DNA of 8,659 bases from Planctomycetaceae bacterium. Its GTDB lineage: Bacteria > Planctomycetota > MHYJ01 > SBBU01. The stretch lies in contig SBBU01000054.1 of assembly GCA_005239585.1 (NCBI GenBank), forward strand, positions 1-8,659. The letters are read 5' to 3'. The translations under genes and the position numbers were made by a program. Below, piece after piece: positions 1 through 7,429 of this stretch. Within the stretch, counting starts at the first letter, position 1. Each line of letters begins with the position of its first letter. Below the pieces are notes generated by a model that was not told where the DNA came from, did not search any database, and saw only the letters and a list, made by a program, of their open reading frames with translations.

Positions 1-1
1 A

Positions 2-1324
2 AAGAAGGATACCCCATATAAAACTATAAAGACAGATAAGAGTGGAAAATTTTCGTTTAGGGTGGAGTCAGACGCTTGGTATTGTTACATCCCGCTCACA
101 AAGTATTATGCAGCCGAATATAGAAAATCAGATGAAATGATGTTGGGAATTACACGCGAGACGGGTGGATATGTCGCACGGAGGATGTTTGTGGAGAAAG
201 GTAAAGACATGGATTTGGGCGAATTAAAGATTCAAAGGGCTGCTTATAAAATAAAATATAACTTTACATTTGACGGCAAACCGGTAGATGATGTCTATAG
301 CATTTCTGTTAGTAGGTTTTTTGATCCTGAACCTAAGACCAGGGTAAATCTAACTAAAGGATACATCGAGGAGTCATTCTTTAAGGGCGATTCCAAGGCC
401 CTCTTCGAGAATAAGGATGGTGATTTAACTGCCTATGTGGTATTCAAGCCGGGCAACATACCTTTTGAGACAGTTACGCAGGAAATAAAGCTGGTAAAAG
501 GTCTCGCAAAACTTTCTGCCACTGCGCTTGATCAAAATGGCAAGGCGATCAAGACAAAAGCACAGCTCTATCTCTTGCCCGTAGTCTTTAACTATACACA
601 GGGAGGTTTTGATGAGAATATAAAATTTGGGTATCCAAAGCATAGGTTTATCTTCCAACCGACAGCTGAGGGTGCGTGGCAAGTGGACAAACTTCCTCCC
701 GGTGAGTACATGGCAATTGTAATGACAGAAGGATTTAAGAAAATCTTTCCAAAGCAAGGACCAAATACCATATTCAAGTTCGAGCCTAACAAAACAACAG
801 AAATTGTATTCACCACTTCAAAAAAAGAAGAATCCGGGTCGATTGAGGGCACATTTAATCCAACATATGGCGGTTTAAAGTTTACAGAGATGATGAGAGC
901 TATCGATAAACTGAGCGGCATCCCACAGAAAAAAAGACTAGGGATTTTTCTAGCTAAACTTGCAAAGGATGGCAATTATTATCTGGTACCGTGTTATCCT
1001 GACACTGTATTCTTCGGGACCTCAAAAGATCAGAAATTTACAATAGACGGTATTCAGCCGGGGGAATACCTTGTGCTGGCAGGAGGAGTTAGGGAATGGG
1101 TCGGCCCGAAAGGTGACTTGATAGGTGAATTCCAAATCGATGGTCATGAAGGGCCATTTTTCCCTGTCGAAAAAGTTAATATCCAGGCAGGCAAAACTGT
1201 GACTGTAAACATTGTAACTGAGATTTCTACCGAGTTTTCTGCCAAATCTGTAGGGAGGCCTATAAACGTTGAAAAAGGACTGATTAGTTCTACGTTTAGC
1301 AAGGTTAAAGAAATCCTCAAGTAA
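2..1324 (+). CDS. Multi-module beta-sandwich (carboxypeptidase-regulatory-like) surface protein, 5' end cut off by the window
   Basis: The reading frame is open to the first bases of the window, so the gene starts upstream; 440 residues are visible. The in-frame GTG at 62 sits inside a module (context SGKFSFRVESDAW), has no Shine-Dalgarno sequence, and is very unlikely to be the start. The protein appears to be a string of transthyretin/CarboxypepD_reg-like beta modules. The first visible one (residues about 9-75) opens with TDKSGKFSF. Later modules (about 78-165, 168-272 and 278-405) include the typical turns 'LPPGEY' (231-236) and 'IQPGEY' (351-356), each followed by a hydrophobic strand, and then a '(N/A)GKT' type strand end. 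Such modules usually occur in secreted or cell-surface proteins as spacers or ligand-binding units; no catalytic motif is visible. Only one Cys occurs in the last two modules. It is the first visible gene of the left operon, and its stop lies 20 bases before the next start. The fold assignment is by pattern and the function is unknown. Confidence 0.75.
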   Translation, partial: KKDTPYKTIKTDKSGKFSFRVESDAWYCYIPLTKYYAAEYRKSDEMMLGITRETGGYVARRMFVEKGKDMDLGELKIQRAAYKIKYNFTFDGKPVDDVYSISVSRFFDPEPKTRVNLTKGYIEESFFKGDSKALFENKDGDLTAYVVFKPGNIPFETVTQEIKLVKGLAKLSATALDQNGKAIKTKAQLYLLPVVFNYTQGGFDENIKFGYPKHRFIFQPTAEGAWQVDKLPPGEYMAIVMTEGFKKIFPKQGPNTIFKFEPNKTTEIVFTTSKKEESGSIEGTFNPTYGGLKFTEMMRAIDKLSGIPQKKRLGIFLAKLAKDGNYYLVPCYPDTVFFGTSKDQKFTIDGIQPGEYLVLAGGVREWVGPKGDLIGEFQIDGHEGPFFPVEKVNIQAGKTVTVNIVTEISTEFSAKSVGRPINVEKGLISSTFSKVKEILK

Positions 1325-1334
1325 AGTTTTTGGG

Positions 1335-1340
1335 AAGGAG
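1335..1340 (+). promoter_or_regulatory. Ribosome binding site AAGGAG deciding the start at 1345
   Basis: AAGGAG lies 4 bases upstream of ATG 1345. An in-frame TTG at 1330 would place this motif inside the coding region and has no Shine-Dalgarno sequence of its own, so ATG 1345 is preferred. The TTG start would add an Arg (MGRSN) before the hydrophobic segment, which is the only argument in its favour. Confidence 0.7.
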
Positions 1341-1344
1341 CAAT

Positions 1345-3279
1345 ATGTATTCTATAATTCCAATACTGCTGTTCGTATCTTCTGTACAGCAGGAACATGA
1401 CTTGTCTAAATTATATGACACTCACAATAATTATTATGCAAAAGACGTGATAAGCTCAGAAAGTTATAAAAAACAAGTCGAAGTGGAGAAGGAAGGATGG
1501 AAACCGGGCCGTGTGCTTACTGTACCAAGCTGGATTCCACGGTCTATAACGCATGACTGTCCAGAGTGCGGCAAGTGTGTACATTCTATGGCTCTAATTC
1601 AGGGAAATTACTGGATATATGCATATGCCAAAAAGGTCGGGGTGTTTGGGATAGACTGGCTTGTGCCAGATGATCAAGGGTATTTTCTTAGTGAGAATCA
1701 ACTTGTAAATGCTATTGAGAGTCCGGCGTGGAATCAGGCGAGAAATGTTCAAGGGGTGTGGTTTTTTGAGGTGCAGTATCCAAAATCGAACGACACGACT
1801 GAATCCAGGGCTCATCACTGCAACTTTGGATATGCAATCTCAATCAAAGTAGTTCTAGCATTTTCACTCGAAGTTACCAGTTTTAAGATGGATACTGAAT
1901 ATCACGAATCCAGCAAAGAGAGCAAGGAGCATTCAATTACATTAGACGCGAGCGCCAAGGCTCAGCTTGAGAAGAAAAAACTTGACGCAAAATTCAACGG
2001 AGATTTTCACTATCAAGATGTCGGAAAGTATGTCAGCACATATATGAGAGGAGTATCTTCGAACCGCGCCTTAAAATGGACGCCAGTCTCATACAGTATA
2101 ATTGCTGATTTTTGCGCATGCGGTAAGCCAGGCACAGGACCGGAAGTTAAAGACCCTAGGATTCCCAAGACACCTGAAGAAAAGGACCATGAGATCGTCA
2201 AGATTAAACAGCCAAACCAGCCGGGGAAAGAAGAAGAGATAAAGATGAAAAAGAGCAAACTTGCTGATCTTTACAGCAAGGACACTTTTGTTTATCTGAT
2301 GCCAGTGAAAGATTATCCCCCGGAAAAGTCGGGTGAGAAGAGACCGAACCCGCCTGCAAATTTTGATTGCTTTACTAATGTAGAACTCATAGATGTGCTA
2401 GTTAAACAAAATGAGCTAAACAGATTCACTGTTTCTGTACCGGCTTCCACACTGGACAAGTCAGATATGGCGCTCTTGGAAAAGGGGGACTCGACAATTC
2501 TTCAAATCTTTTCACTGCGCATAGTTACAATCGACGGCCCTGTTTATCACACATTAACAGCTACGGACATAGTTTATCGGAAGGAAAAGGGGCAAGTTGA
2601 TTTCACTTTTAATATTTATTTTGCTGTAGAACAGCTTGGTCTAGCAGAGATGCAGCTTGTAAAAACTAAGGGTGATACAAAACAGGTGATTGGAAAAAGA
2701 TGTGTGCTCCTTGCGGCATTTGTCCTTATGATTCCGGCTAGGACTACAACAGAGGTATCTGGCGATAAGAATATGGATAAAACTTCTGCTGAAAAAAAAC
2801 ACGGGCAGAAGGAGCGCGAAGAGGCGATTACATCTGGTGAGGCACTTTATGGATTTATGTATCACTTTCTGGGCAATAATCTCCCAAATATAGAGTTTCA
2901 AGAGGAATGCACGGCGTGGATAGGAGTCGTCAAGGAAATAGAGAAAGATGGGGATCTGTTCTGGATTGGAGTCGAGGCGGTGAATGTAACTCTTACACCA
3001 CTTGACGCAAAACTAGCAATTAGGGACGGAAAACCGACGGCGCATGAGGTTTTGTACCCAATCACGTTTGAGGAAATAAAATCAAAAGACCATATTACAA
3101 GTTTCAAGATATTGGTAACCGAGGAGAAACTGCAACTTATGGACGCGGCGCTCACACAGCTCGGACTCAAAAATGCACCAATGATGCGCTTTACGGTAAC
3201 AGGAAAGCTTGGTTTTAAGGATAGAGCCAAGGCAACTCAGCAGATAGTAGAGTATGTAAAGCAGAAATTGAGCAAATAA
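1345..3279 (+). CDS. Unrecognised predicted secreted protein with CxxCxxC cluster (644 aa)
   Basis: I do not recognise the family. The N-terminus (MYSIIPILLFVSSVQQ) looks like a short signal peptide, although it lacks the usual basic residue. Mature regions in order are: a Trp/Tyr-rich segment with a C72-P-E-C75-G-K-C78 cluster; H157-H158-C159; a strongly alternating polar/hydrophobic Ser/Lys-rich stretch (about 180-240, 'EHSITLDASAKAQLEKKK'); and F256-C257-A-C259. These are followed by a Pro/Lys/Glu-rich linker (about 261-335), a mixed alpha/beta C-terminal half (about 340-470), a short charged low-complexity piece (about 472-495), and a final domain to 644. The paired Cys groups could form disulfides outside the cell or bind a metal. 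The alternating segment followed by polar residues is loosely like a membrane-inserting beta hairpin, but I cannot assign a pore-forming family. It sits between a beta-module protein and a lipoprotein gene with very short gaps, which suggests an envelope function. It is a real gene: long open frame, good RBS and operon spacing. Confidence 0.8.
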   Translation: MYSIIPILLFVSSVQQEHDLSKLYDTHNNYYAKDVISSESYKKQVEVEKEGWKPGRVLTVPSWIPRSITHDCPECGKCVHSMALIQGNYWIYAYAKKVGVFGIDWLVPDDQGYFLSENQLVNAIESPAWNQARNVQGVWFFEVQYPKSNDTTESRAHHCNFGYAISIKVVLAFSLEVTSFKMDTEYHESSKESKEHSITLDASAKAQLEKKKLDAKFNGDFHYQDVGKYVSTYMRGVSSNRALKWTPVSYSIIADFCACGKPGTGPEVKDPRIPKTPEEKDHEIVKIKQPNQPGKEEEIKMKKSKLADLYSKDTFVYLMPVKDYPPEKSGEKRPNPPANFDCFTNVELIDVLVKQNELNRFTVSVPASTLDKSDMALLEKGDSTILQIFSLRIVTIDGPVYHTLTATDIVYRKEKGQVDFTFNIYFAVEQLGLAEMQLVKTKGDTKQVIGKRCVLLAAFVLMIPARTTTEVSGDKNMDKTSAEKKHGQKEREEAITSGEALYGFMYHFLGNNLPNIEFQEECTAWIGVVKEIEKDGDLFWIGVEAVNVTLTPLDAKLAIRDGKPTAHEVLYPITFEEIKSKDHITSFKILVTEEKLQLMDAALTQLGLKNAPMMRFTVTGKLGFKDRAKATQQIVEYVKQKLSK

Positions 3280-3284
3280 TTTTC

Positions 3285-3292
3285 AAAGGTGA
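3285..3292 (+). promoter_or_regulatory. Ribosome binding site AAAGGTGA for the lipoprotein gene
   Basis: AAAGGTGA sits 4 bases before ATG 3297, inside the 17-base gap after the preceding stop codon. It supports both the start and translation from a shared transcript. Confidence 0.65.
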
Positions 3293-3296
3293 AACA

Positions 3297-3773
3297 ATGA
3301 AAAGAGTATTGATTCTTTTGATGCTCGTAGGATGTAGCGCTCCTTCAAACCGCATGACTGACAAGACAAACCCTACAGACAAGACGAAGATAAATATCAA
3401 TGAGGATGATCTTATAAAGAAGTTGCAGGCGAAGACAGTTGAATCTGTCAATGGAACAGTTGACAAGGCCAGCAAAGATGGTGAACTGTTTACCAAGGGA
3501 ACTAGACTTTTCGGGGGGAAACTCGAAGTGTCAGATGTTAAAGTGAATGGCGGAAAGCGGGTGGTTACGCTTTGCAATGTCAGCAGTGATAAGCTAGAGA
3601 TCCAGATACGCTTTAGATATTTCAATACCGACTGGAAACGTGAGATCATCACCGATAACTCCAGGGTTTATAAGGACTATTCGTTGACTCTAAAACAAGC
3701 TATGACATTAGAGTCAGTGGACATGAGCCTTATCGACGCCACAGAGATAAGGCTGGAGATAAAATCCAAGTAG
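3297..3773 (+). CDS. YcfL-like (DUF1425) lipoprotein
   Basis: The 158-residue protein begins with a compact lipoprotein signal: MKR, a hydrophobic core and the lipobox L10-V11-G12-C13. Cys13 would be lipidated; Ser follows, not Asp, which in proteobacteria would favour outer-membrane sorting. A polar Thr/Lys/Asp-rich tether (14-60) leads to a C-terminal domain (about 78-156) resembling YcfL/DUF1425. That domain has a strand ending in 'LCNVSSDKLEIQIRFRYFN', then a Trp (W113), and a final strand pair after 'MTLESVDMSLIDATEIRL'. This is the YcfL pattern of 'N.s...l...yr.yw.d' followed by 'a..fr'. In E. coli, ycfL lies next to lpoB, which encodes the lipoprotein activator of PBP1B. YcfL's own role is not settled, and no lpoB homologue is visible here. 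It is the last gene of the left operon, 17 bases after its neighbour. The lipoprotein call is firm; the domain call is from pattern memory. Confidence 0.75.
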   Translation: MKRVLILLMLVGCSAPSNRMTDKTNPTDKTKININEDDLIKKLQAKTVESVNGTVDKASKDGELFTKGTRLFGGKLEVSDVKVNGGKRVVTLCNVSSDKLEIQIRFRYFNTDWKREIITDNSRVYKDYSLTLKQAMTLESVDMSLIDATEIRLEIKSK

Positions 3774-3777
3774 TGGG

Positions 3778-4896
3778 CTAGAGCTCGTAATAGTATTTGC
3801 TGCAATCCTCGCGGTAATTCTCATAACGCACGATGAATCTCTTATCAGAGTCGAGGTTGACATCAAACGGTTTGACGCTCTTCTTGCCTTTTCTGAGTAT
3901 TTTTACTAGTGGTTTGCATGGCCGGCCTCTGTTGTTAAAGGCGATAACAGCAGCTGTCTCGTCGGTGTTAAGTGTTACCTCGTGACCGACGGCAAAAGGT
4001 TGCATTACTTTAAGAAATTCTTTTAGGCATTCTGGATCTAACAGTCCCTTAAGTTCACCCGCCTGTGTTTTTAATTCATAAAGCGCTCTCACGGGCACTT
4101 TTTTCTCCGTAACGTGCTTCATGCTGTATACATCCATCAACTTGACCAGTCTCGTATAGGGACTTATCTCCTTTCCTTTTTTAGGCCCTCTATCCTGTTC
4201 ACTGCCTTTTCCTGTGCCATCCCATCGCTGCCATCTTTGCTTTATTATACCTCTGGCTACAGGCCAGCCCTCAAGTTGGTCCATAATCTTTTTAGCATGC
4301 TCTGATTTGAATGTCTCGTTCACATCCACGAGAAGTGATCCAAGACCCAGTGCGCAGTAATTTACTCTTGCATCATCTAGTCTATATTCTTGTAGTCTTG
4401 CTCGAAGCTCGTTGGAAAACCAGATTCTCATTTCGAGCGCCATAGCGAGGGCAGTGTAGCACCGCAGGCTGGCCATACGTTGCCACTCCTCTCCTTCCCC
4501 AAACCTAAGACTGGGTTCCATAAATGCATTGCGGTAAGGGGTGCTTTCGAGACCAAGGGCGAGGCTCCTTATAGCCTCAGCTTGCGTCAATACATCAACG
4601 CCTTTTCTAAGGCAAACGTTTTTATCAGCGGTCATAAAGCCGCACTTCAGTGTTGAATAGAAAACTCTTTTGCTTTCATCAAGTTCTTTTGAATAAAAAG
4701 TTTCAAGGACTTCCAGCCCGGGGGTATATATCCAGACACCATCAACTTCCAAGTCTACAAATGTCTCCTGTACCTGCTTCAGGTTGTTCGCATCAAGTTT
4801 GTAGTTTGGCGTAAGAAGCAAAATACCTGTCTTTGGATGGTAGACGTTGTAAATACAGTTGCCAATAGCGAGGTCTTCAACCCTTTTGTAAAGCAT
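3778..4896 (-). CDS. Degenerate HD-GYP-type protein, probably catalytically inactive
   Basis: The 372-residue cytoplasmic protein has no signal peptide. Residues 1-75 match the N-terminal module of planctomycete-type HD-GYP proteins: 'VYHPKTGILLL', then 'YKLDANNL', then 'VWIYTPGLEVL'. Residues about 140-310 follow the HD-GYP helical order, but the metal ligands are mostly gone. The HD pair is V190-D191 ('GSLLVDVNE' where 'GAMLHDIGK' is expected). The HH pair before RWDGTG is R221-W222, and GYP is replaced by G-K-G (229-231). The downstream Asp in 'KLMDVYSMKH' (D255) is kept. The C-terminal barrel-like strands 'FAVGHEVTLN' and 'RGRPCKPLVKIL' are conserved. Active HD-GYP proteins hydrolyse c-di-GMP; this one is unlikely to. 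A ligand-sensing or protein-binding role is inferred. An in-frame TAG at 4912-4914 and AAGGGT at 4904-4909 fix ATG 4896 as the start. It lies 81 bases downstream of the VWA gene on the same strand. Confidence 0.75.
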   Translation of the reverse strand: MLYKRVEDLAIGNCIYNVYHPKTGILLLTPNYKLDANNLKQVQETFVDLEVDGVWIYTPGLEVLETFYSKELDESKRVFYSTLKCGFMTADKNVCLRKGVDVLTQAEAIRSLALGLESTPYRNAFMEPSLRFGEGEEWQRMASLRCYTALAMALEMRIWFSNELRARLQEYRLDDARVNYCALGLGSLLVDVNETFKSEHAKKIMDQLEGWPVARGIIKQRWQRWDGTGKGSEQDRGPKKGKEISPYTRLVKLMDVYSMKHVTEKKVPVRALYELKTQAGELKGLLDPECLKEFLKVMQPFAVGHEVTLNTDETAAVIAFNNRGRPCKPLVKILRKGKKSVKPFDVNLDSDKRFIVRYENYREDCSKYYYEL

Positions 4897-4977
4897 ATTC
4901 TTTACCCTTGCCTAGAGTGTAACAGGTATTGAAGGAATGATATCAATTAACCTCAGAGATGTAAAAAAATGCTGCTG

Positions 4978-7326
4978 TTATCGCATTGGGGCAGGTTTAT
5001 CAAGGACTTCAGCGAAGAGTCCGTTATTTGCCCTTGTTAGCATCTTGAACAGACTGACAGCCGAGGCGCTGTATGGTTCATTTATGAGGACACCATTTAT
5101 GCTGACTAGAGCCCATTTGTTTACCTCACTGACTTGTCTTGCAATCTCGTTAATATCCTTCAGGCCAGATGTAGGCTCTCCGTCTGACAGGAGATAGATT
5201 GAATCCACAAGCCCTTTTTGAGGCTGGCCGTTCGGATCAAGTGTGCACTTGAGCGCTGTCATGAGGCCTTGATGTATATCTGTCTTTCCTGATGGTGTGG
5301 CTGAATCAATGAAACGAATGGCATTTCCAAGTGAATTCTGATCAAGACGTACCATTACATGGCTGAATGGGGTAACTTTTGTGTCAAAGTATATGATATT
5401 AAACATCGTGCCAGCAGCGAGGTTTATTAATATCTTTTTGAGCTCAAACTTGGCGATCTCCAGTTTGCTTGTGTCTTTCAACACAAGGCCGAATTTTTTG
5501 GATGTCTCAATGTCTGGTATATAGTTAATCATCTTTTTGGACATTGAGCCTGTTTTGTCTATCACGAATATGATGCTCTTTCCCCTTACAGGAACTCCAA
5601 AGAATGTGTTTGGAATGTCGAGTGGCGGAACATCTATCTTTGGGGGTCTGTATACTGTGGGGTCACCGGGGTTCTCTGGAAATGAAGTTGCATAGTCGTG
5701 GTGAAGACTGGGTTCATAGTCTGCGTCGTTCTTTACGTTAAGGGATGCATCGCCACTCGCCTCGTGATAGAAGCCATTGTTGGATGACGCCACTAACTGT
5801 AAAAATTTTGATGAGTTGGTAAAACTGCCGCGGCCCTTGTCGTTTATCAAAATTGTATGCATGCTGGATTGGAGCAATTTGTTAAAATCTGTTACAAAAC
5901 CTGCGATTTCCGTGGTATCTTTTACAAGCCCGTTCTCAGTGATTCCGTCTGTAATTATATAGATAGTATCAGCTCCATCTTTCTTTGGTCTTGAATTATT
6001 GTCTAGTCCGGCCTTTAGCGCTGCTATCAGGGCAGTATAAATATCTGTTCCTCCCTGAGGGTTAACTTGGTCAATGTAATTAAAGGCGTTTATAAGAGAG
6101 TGCTCATCAACTGATTGAGCCGTCTGCGAGTAGAGTGAATAACTGTTGTTGAAGAGTATTACGTTGAATTTGGTGCCTTTGGGGAGTTGCTTCATTATCT
6201 TTTTCACCTCAAGTCTAGCCGCATCGATCCTCCTGTTTCCTTTGAGCTCAATCTTGAGTTTTTTCTCTAATTCGGGGTCGTTTTTATAGCCCTGCAGCTC
6301 ATGCCTCATTGAGTGCGAGCAATCTAGCAGGATAATTACGCTTTTTGAGTAAAATGGCATGCCTGAGAGGTTGATCGGGAAATCGGTCTCTGGTCTCTCG
6401 TTTCGTTTGAATGTGCCATCTCTCAATGCCTCTTTGTTTTTGTTGTACCATGCCTTCCACGCCGTATGCTCACCAATGTTTTCGCCTGTTACCTTCCAGA
6501 GGGTCTTTAGAATCTCAAGCTGAACCCGCCCATCAGTATCCTTTAACATCTCAATGAGCGGTTCTATCGCATCTTTTTTCTCTAATGGTTCAAAATAATT
6601 TTTAGCGGCCAGTTTCACCTGCCAATATCCGGACTTTATAGCCTCTCTCACCGCCTTCATTGCTTCTTCTGATTTTTCTCCCGCCTCTTTGAATGCCTCA
6701 ATTATTGCAACCGCAACGCCAGGCTCCTGACCGGGCTTCAGGGCTTCTAACAGCACTGGCATGATATCTCTATGAGATATCTTTACAAGAACATGGGCGA
6801 AGAGACCCTTGTAATACGAATTTTTCTCACCCTTGAACTTCTTGATAATCGAGGCAATTGCCTTTTCATCTGTATACTTTATTACCTCACCGTGCAGAGT
6901 CTCACGGACCTCTTTTAAACCCTCGGTGAGTTCCTTTAACTGTGTTTGTCTATCAGAAAGTGTTTTCTCGATTCTTGCGATCTCTCCTTTGATATAGTCC
7001 TTTTCCTCCTGATCCCACTTGGGATCATTCAAGTCCTGTTTGGCGCGTTCTATAGAAAAGGTTGCCGTAGAGATATCCTTAATTACTGATTCTTTTTGGC
7101 TATAGGCCTGCGGAATATATTTCTCCCAGAGGTAATAAAGACATGATACAAGGACGTCCATGCTCTTTTCGTTCTTTTCAGAAGCTGCTTCCTTTATAAG
7201 TTTCGCGGCAGTTGATGAATTGAATTGAACCAGGGCCTGATTAAGCTCGTGCTTTATCTGCTCAAGATCTCTTGGTTGCTGGGCTATAAAAAGCAGGACA
7301 AAAAGAGGAGCGGTTTTTAATATCAT
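4978..7326 (-). CDS. Exported protein with coiled coil, HEAT-like repeats and two tandem VWA domains
   Basis: The 782-residue protein starts with a short signal peptide (MILKTAPLFVLLFIA, likely cut near residue 15). A helical region (20-85) and a charged coiled-coil-like stretch (about 86-148) come next. HEAT-like helix pairs follow (about 150-285) and end in 'VTGENIGEHTAWKAWYNK', a segment I associate with planctomycete HEAT proteins. VWA domain 1 (about 328-520) has a complete MIDAS metal site: D335-C-S337-H-S339, T427 and D460. A Pro-rich linker (about 535-575) leads to VWA domain 2 (about 583-772), with D590-K-T592-G-S594, T682 and D715. Both sites should bind Mg2+ or Mn2+ and a partner's acidic residue. 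No transmembrane helix or LPXTG-like anchor is seen after the signal, so it is probably periplasmic or secreted. The start has AAAGGAG 6 bases upstream. The specific partner is unknown. It is probably co-transcribed with the degenerate HD-GYP gene. Confidence 0.85.
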   Translation of the reverse strand: MILKTAPLFVLLFIAQQPRDLEQIKHELNQALVQFNSSTAAKLIKEAASEKNEKSMDVLVSCLYYLWEKYIPQAYSQKESVIKDISTATFSIERAKQDLNDPKWDQEEKDYIKGEIARIEKTLSDRQTQLKELTEGLKEVRETLHGEVIKYTDEKAIASIIKKFKGEKNSYYKGLFAHVLVKISHRDIMPVLLEALKPGQEPGVAVAIIEAFKEAGEKSEEAMKAVREAIKSGYWQVKLAAKNYFEPLEKKDAIEPLIEMLKDTDGRVQLEILKTLWKVTGENIGEHTAWKAWYNKNKEALRDGTFKRNERPETDFPINLSGMPFYSKSVIILLDCSHSMRHELQGYKNDPELEKKLKIELKGNRRIDAARLEVKKIMKQLPKGTKFNVILFNNSYSLYSQTAQSVDEHSLINAFNYIDQVNPQGGTDIYTALIAALKAGLDNNSRPKKDGADTIYIITDGITENGLVKDTTEIAGFVTDFNKLLQSSMHTILINDKGRGSFTNSSKFLQLVASSNNGFYHEASGDASLNVKNDADYEPSLHHDYATSFPENPGDPTVYRPPKIDVPPLDIPNTFFGVPVRGKSIIFVIDKTGSMSKKMINYIPDIETSKKFGLVLKDTSKLEIAKFELKKILINLAAGTMFNIIYFDTKVTPFSHVMVRLDQNSLGNAIRFIDSATPSGKTDIHQGLMTALKCTLDPNGQPQKGLVDSIYLLSDGEPTSGLKDINEIARQVSEVNKWALVSINGVLINEPYSASAVSLFKMLTRANNGLFAEVLDKPAPMR
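5011..6345 (-). repeat. Intragenic tandem duplication of VWA domains
   Basis: The two VWA domains of the 782-residue protein align along their whole length. 'KSVIILLDCSHSM' matches 'KSIIFVIDKTGSM'. 'ARLEVKKIMKQLPKGTKFNVILF' corresponds to a second-copy segment running from 'AKFELKKIL' to 'GTMFNIIYF'. 'GGTDIYTALIAALKAGLD' matches 'GKTDIHQGLMTALKCTLD', and 'YIITDG' matches 'YLLSDG'. Copy 1 is about residues 328-522 and copy 2 about 583-772, with a Pro-rich linker between them. The copies have diverged well beyond recent duplication but keep both MIDAS sites. Confidence 0.8.
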
Positions 7327-7332
7327 ATCAGG

Positions 7333-7339
7333 CTCCTTT
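7333..7339 (-). promoter_or_regulatory. Ribosome binding site AAAGGAG for the VWA gene
   Basis: The minus strand reads AAAGGAG followed by six bases and then ATG at 7326. It is the strongest Shine-Dalgarno match in the window and fixes the start at the signal peptide. Confidence 0.75.
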
Positions 7340-7367
7340 AAACACGAGCTTCTATATTCAAGGAAGA

Positions 7368-7397
7368 GATATGCTCAGAACATTTCGACGGCATATC
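7368..7397. repeat. Inverted repeat GATATGC / GCATATC in the divergent intergenic region
   Basis: Perfect 7-base arms at 7368-7374 and 7391-7397 are separated by 16 bases. The dyad lies just downstream of the candidate -10 box at 7402-7407, where the transcript start of the VWA gene would fall. It could be an operator or a 5' untranslated hairpin. No known regulator motif is recognised. Confidence 0.4.
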
Positions 7398-7401
7398 ATG
7401 T

Positions 7402-7429
7402 ATTCTAATTATTACAAGATAGAGCGCAA
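7402..7429 (-). promoter_or_regulatory. Candidate sigma70-like promoter for the VWA / HD-GYP transcript
   Basis: On the minus strand TTGCGC (7424-7429) and TAGAAT (7402-7407) are separated by 16 bases. This is a fair match to -35 and -10 boxes, about 75 bases upstream of ATG 7326. The spacing is one base short of ideal, and chance matches in A+T-rich intergenic DNA are common. Confidence 0.35.

Noticed and set aside
1870..2064. MACPF or other pore-forming toxin domain in the 644-residue protein
   Set aside because: Only a general alternating Ser/Lys pattern is present; no signature motif of a pore-forming family is visible, so it is kept as a question and not a call.
3774..3790. Bidirectional terminator around GAGCTC (3781-3786)
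   Set aside because: The 6-base palindrome has no extended stem or flanking T/A tracts.
4897..4977. Internal promoter for the HD-GYP gene (minus strand TTGATA then GTTACA-like boxes) and the palindrome TGATATCA at 4938-4945
   Set aside because: The -10 match is poor and the palindrome is only 8 bases of A+T-rich sequence; both are easily due to chance.
4937..5197. Plus-strand open frame of 86 codons
   Set aside because: It lies almost wholly antisense to the well-supported second VWA domain, has no family resemblance, and no convincing ribosome binding site.
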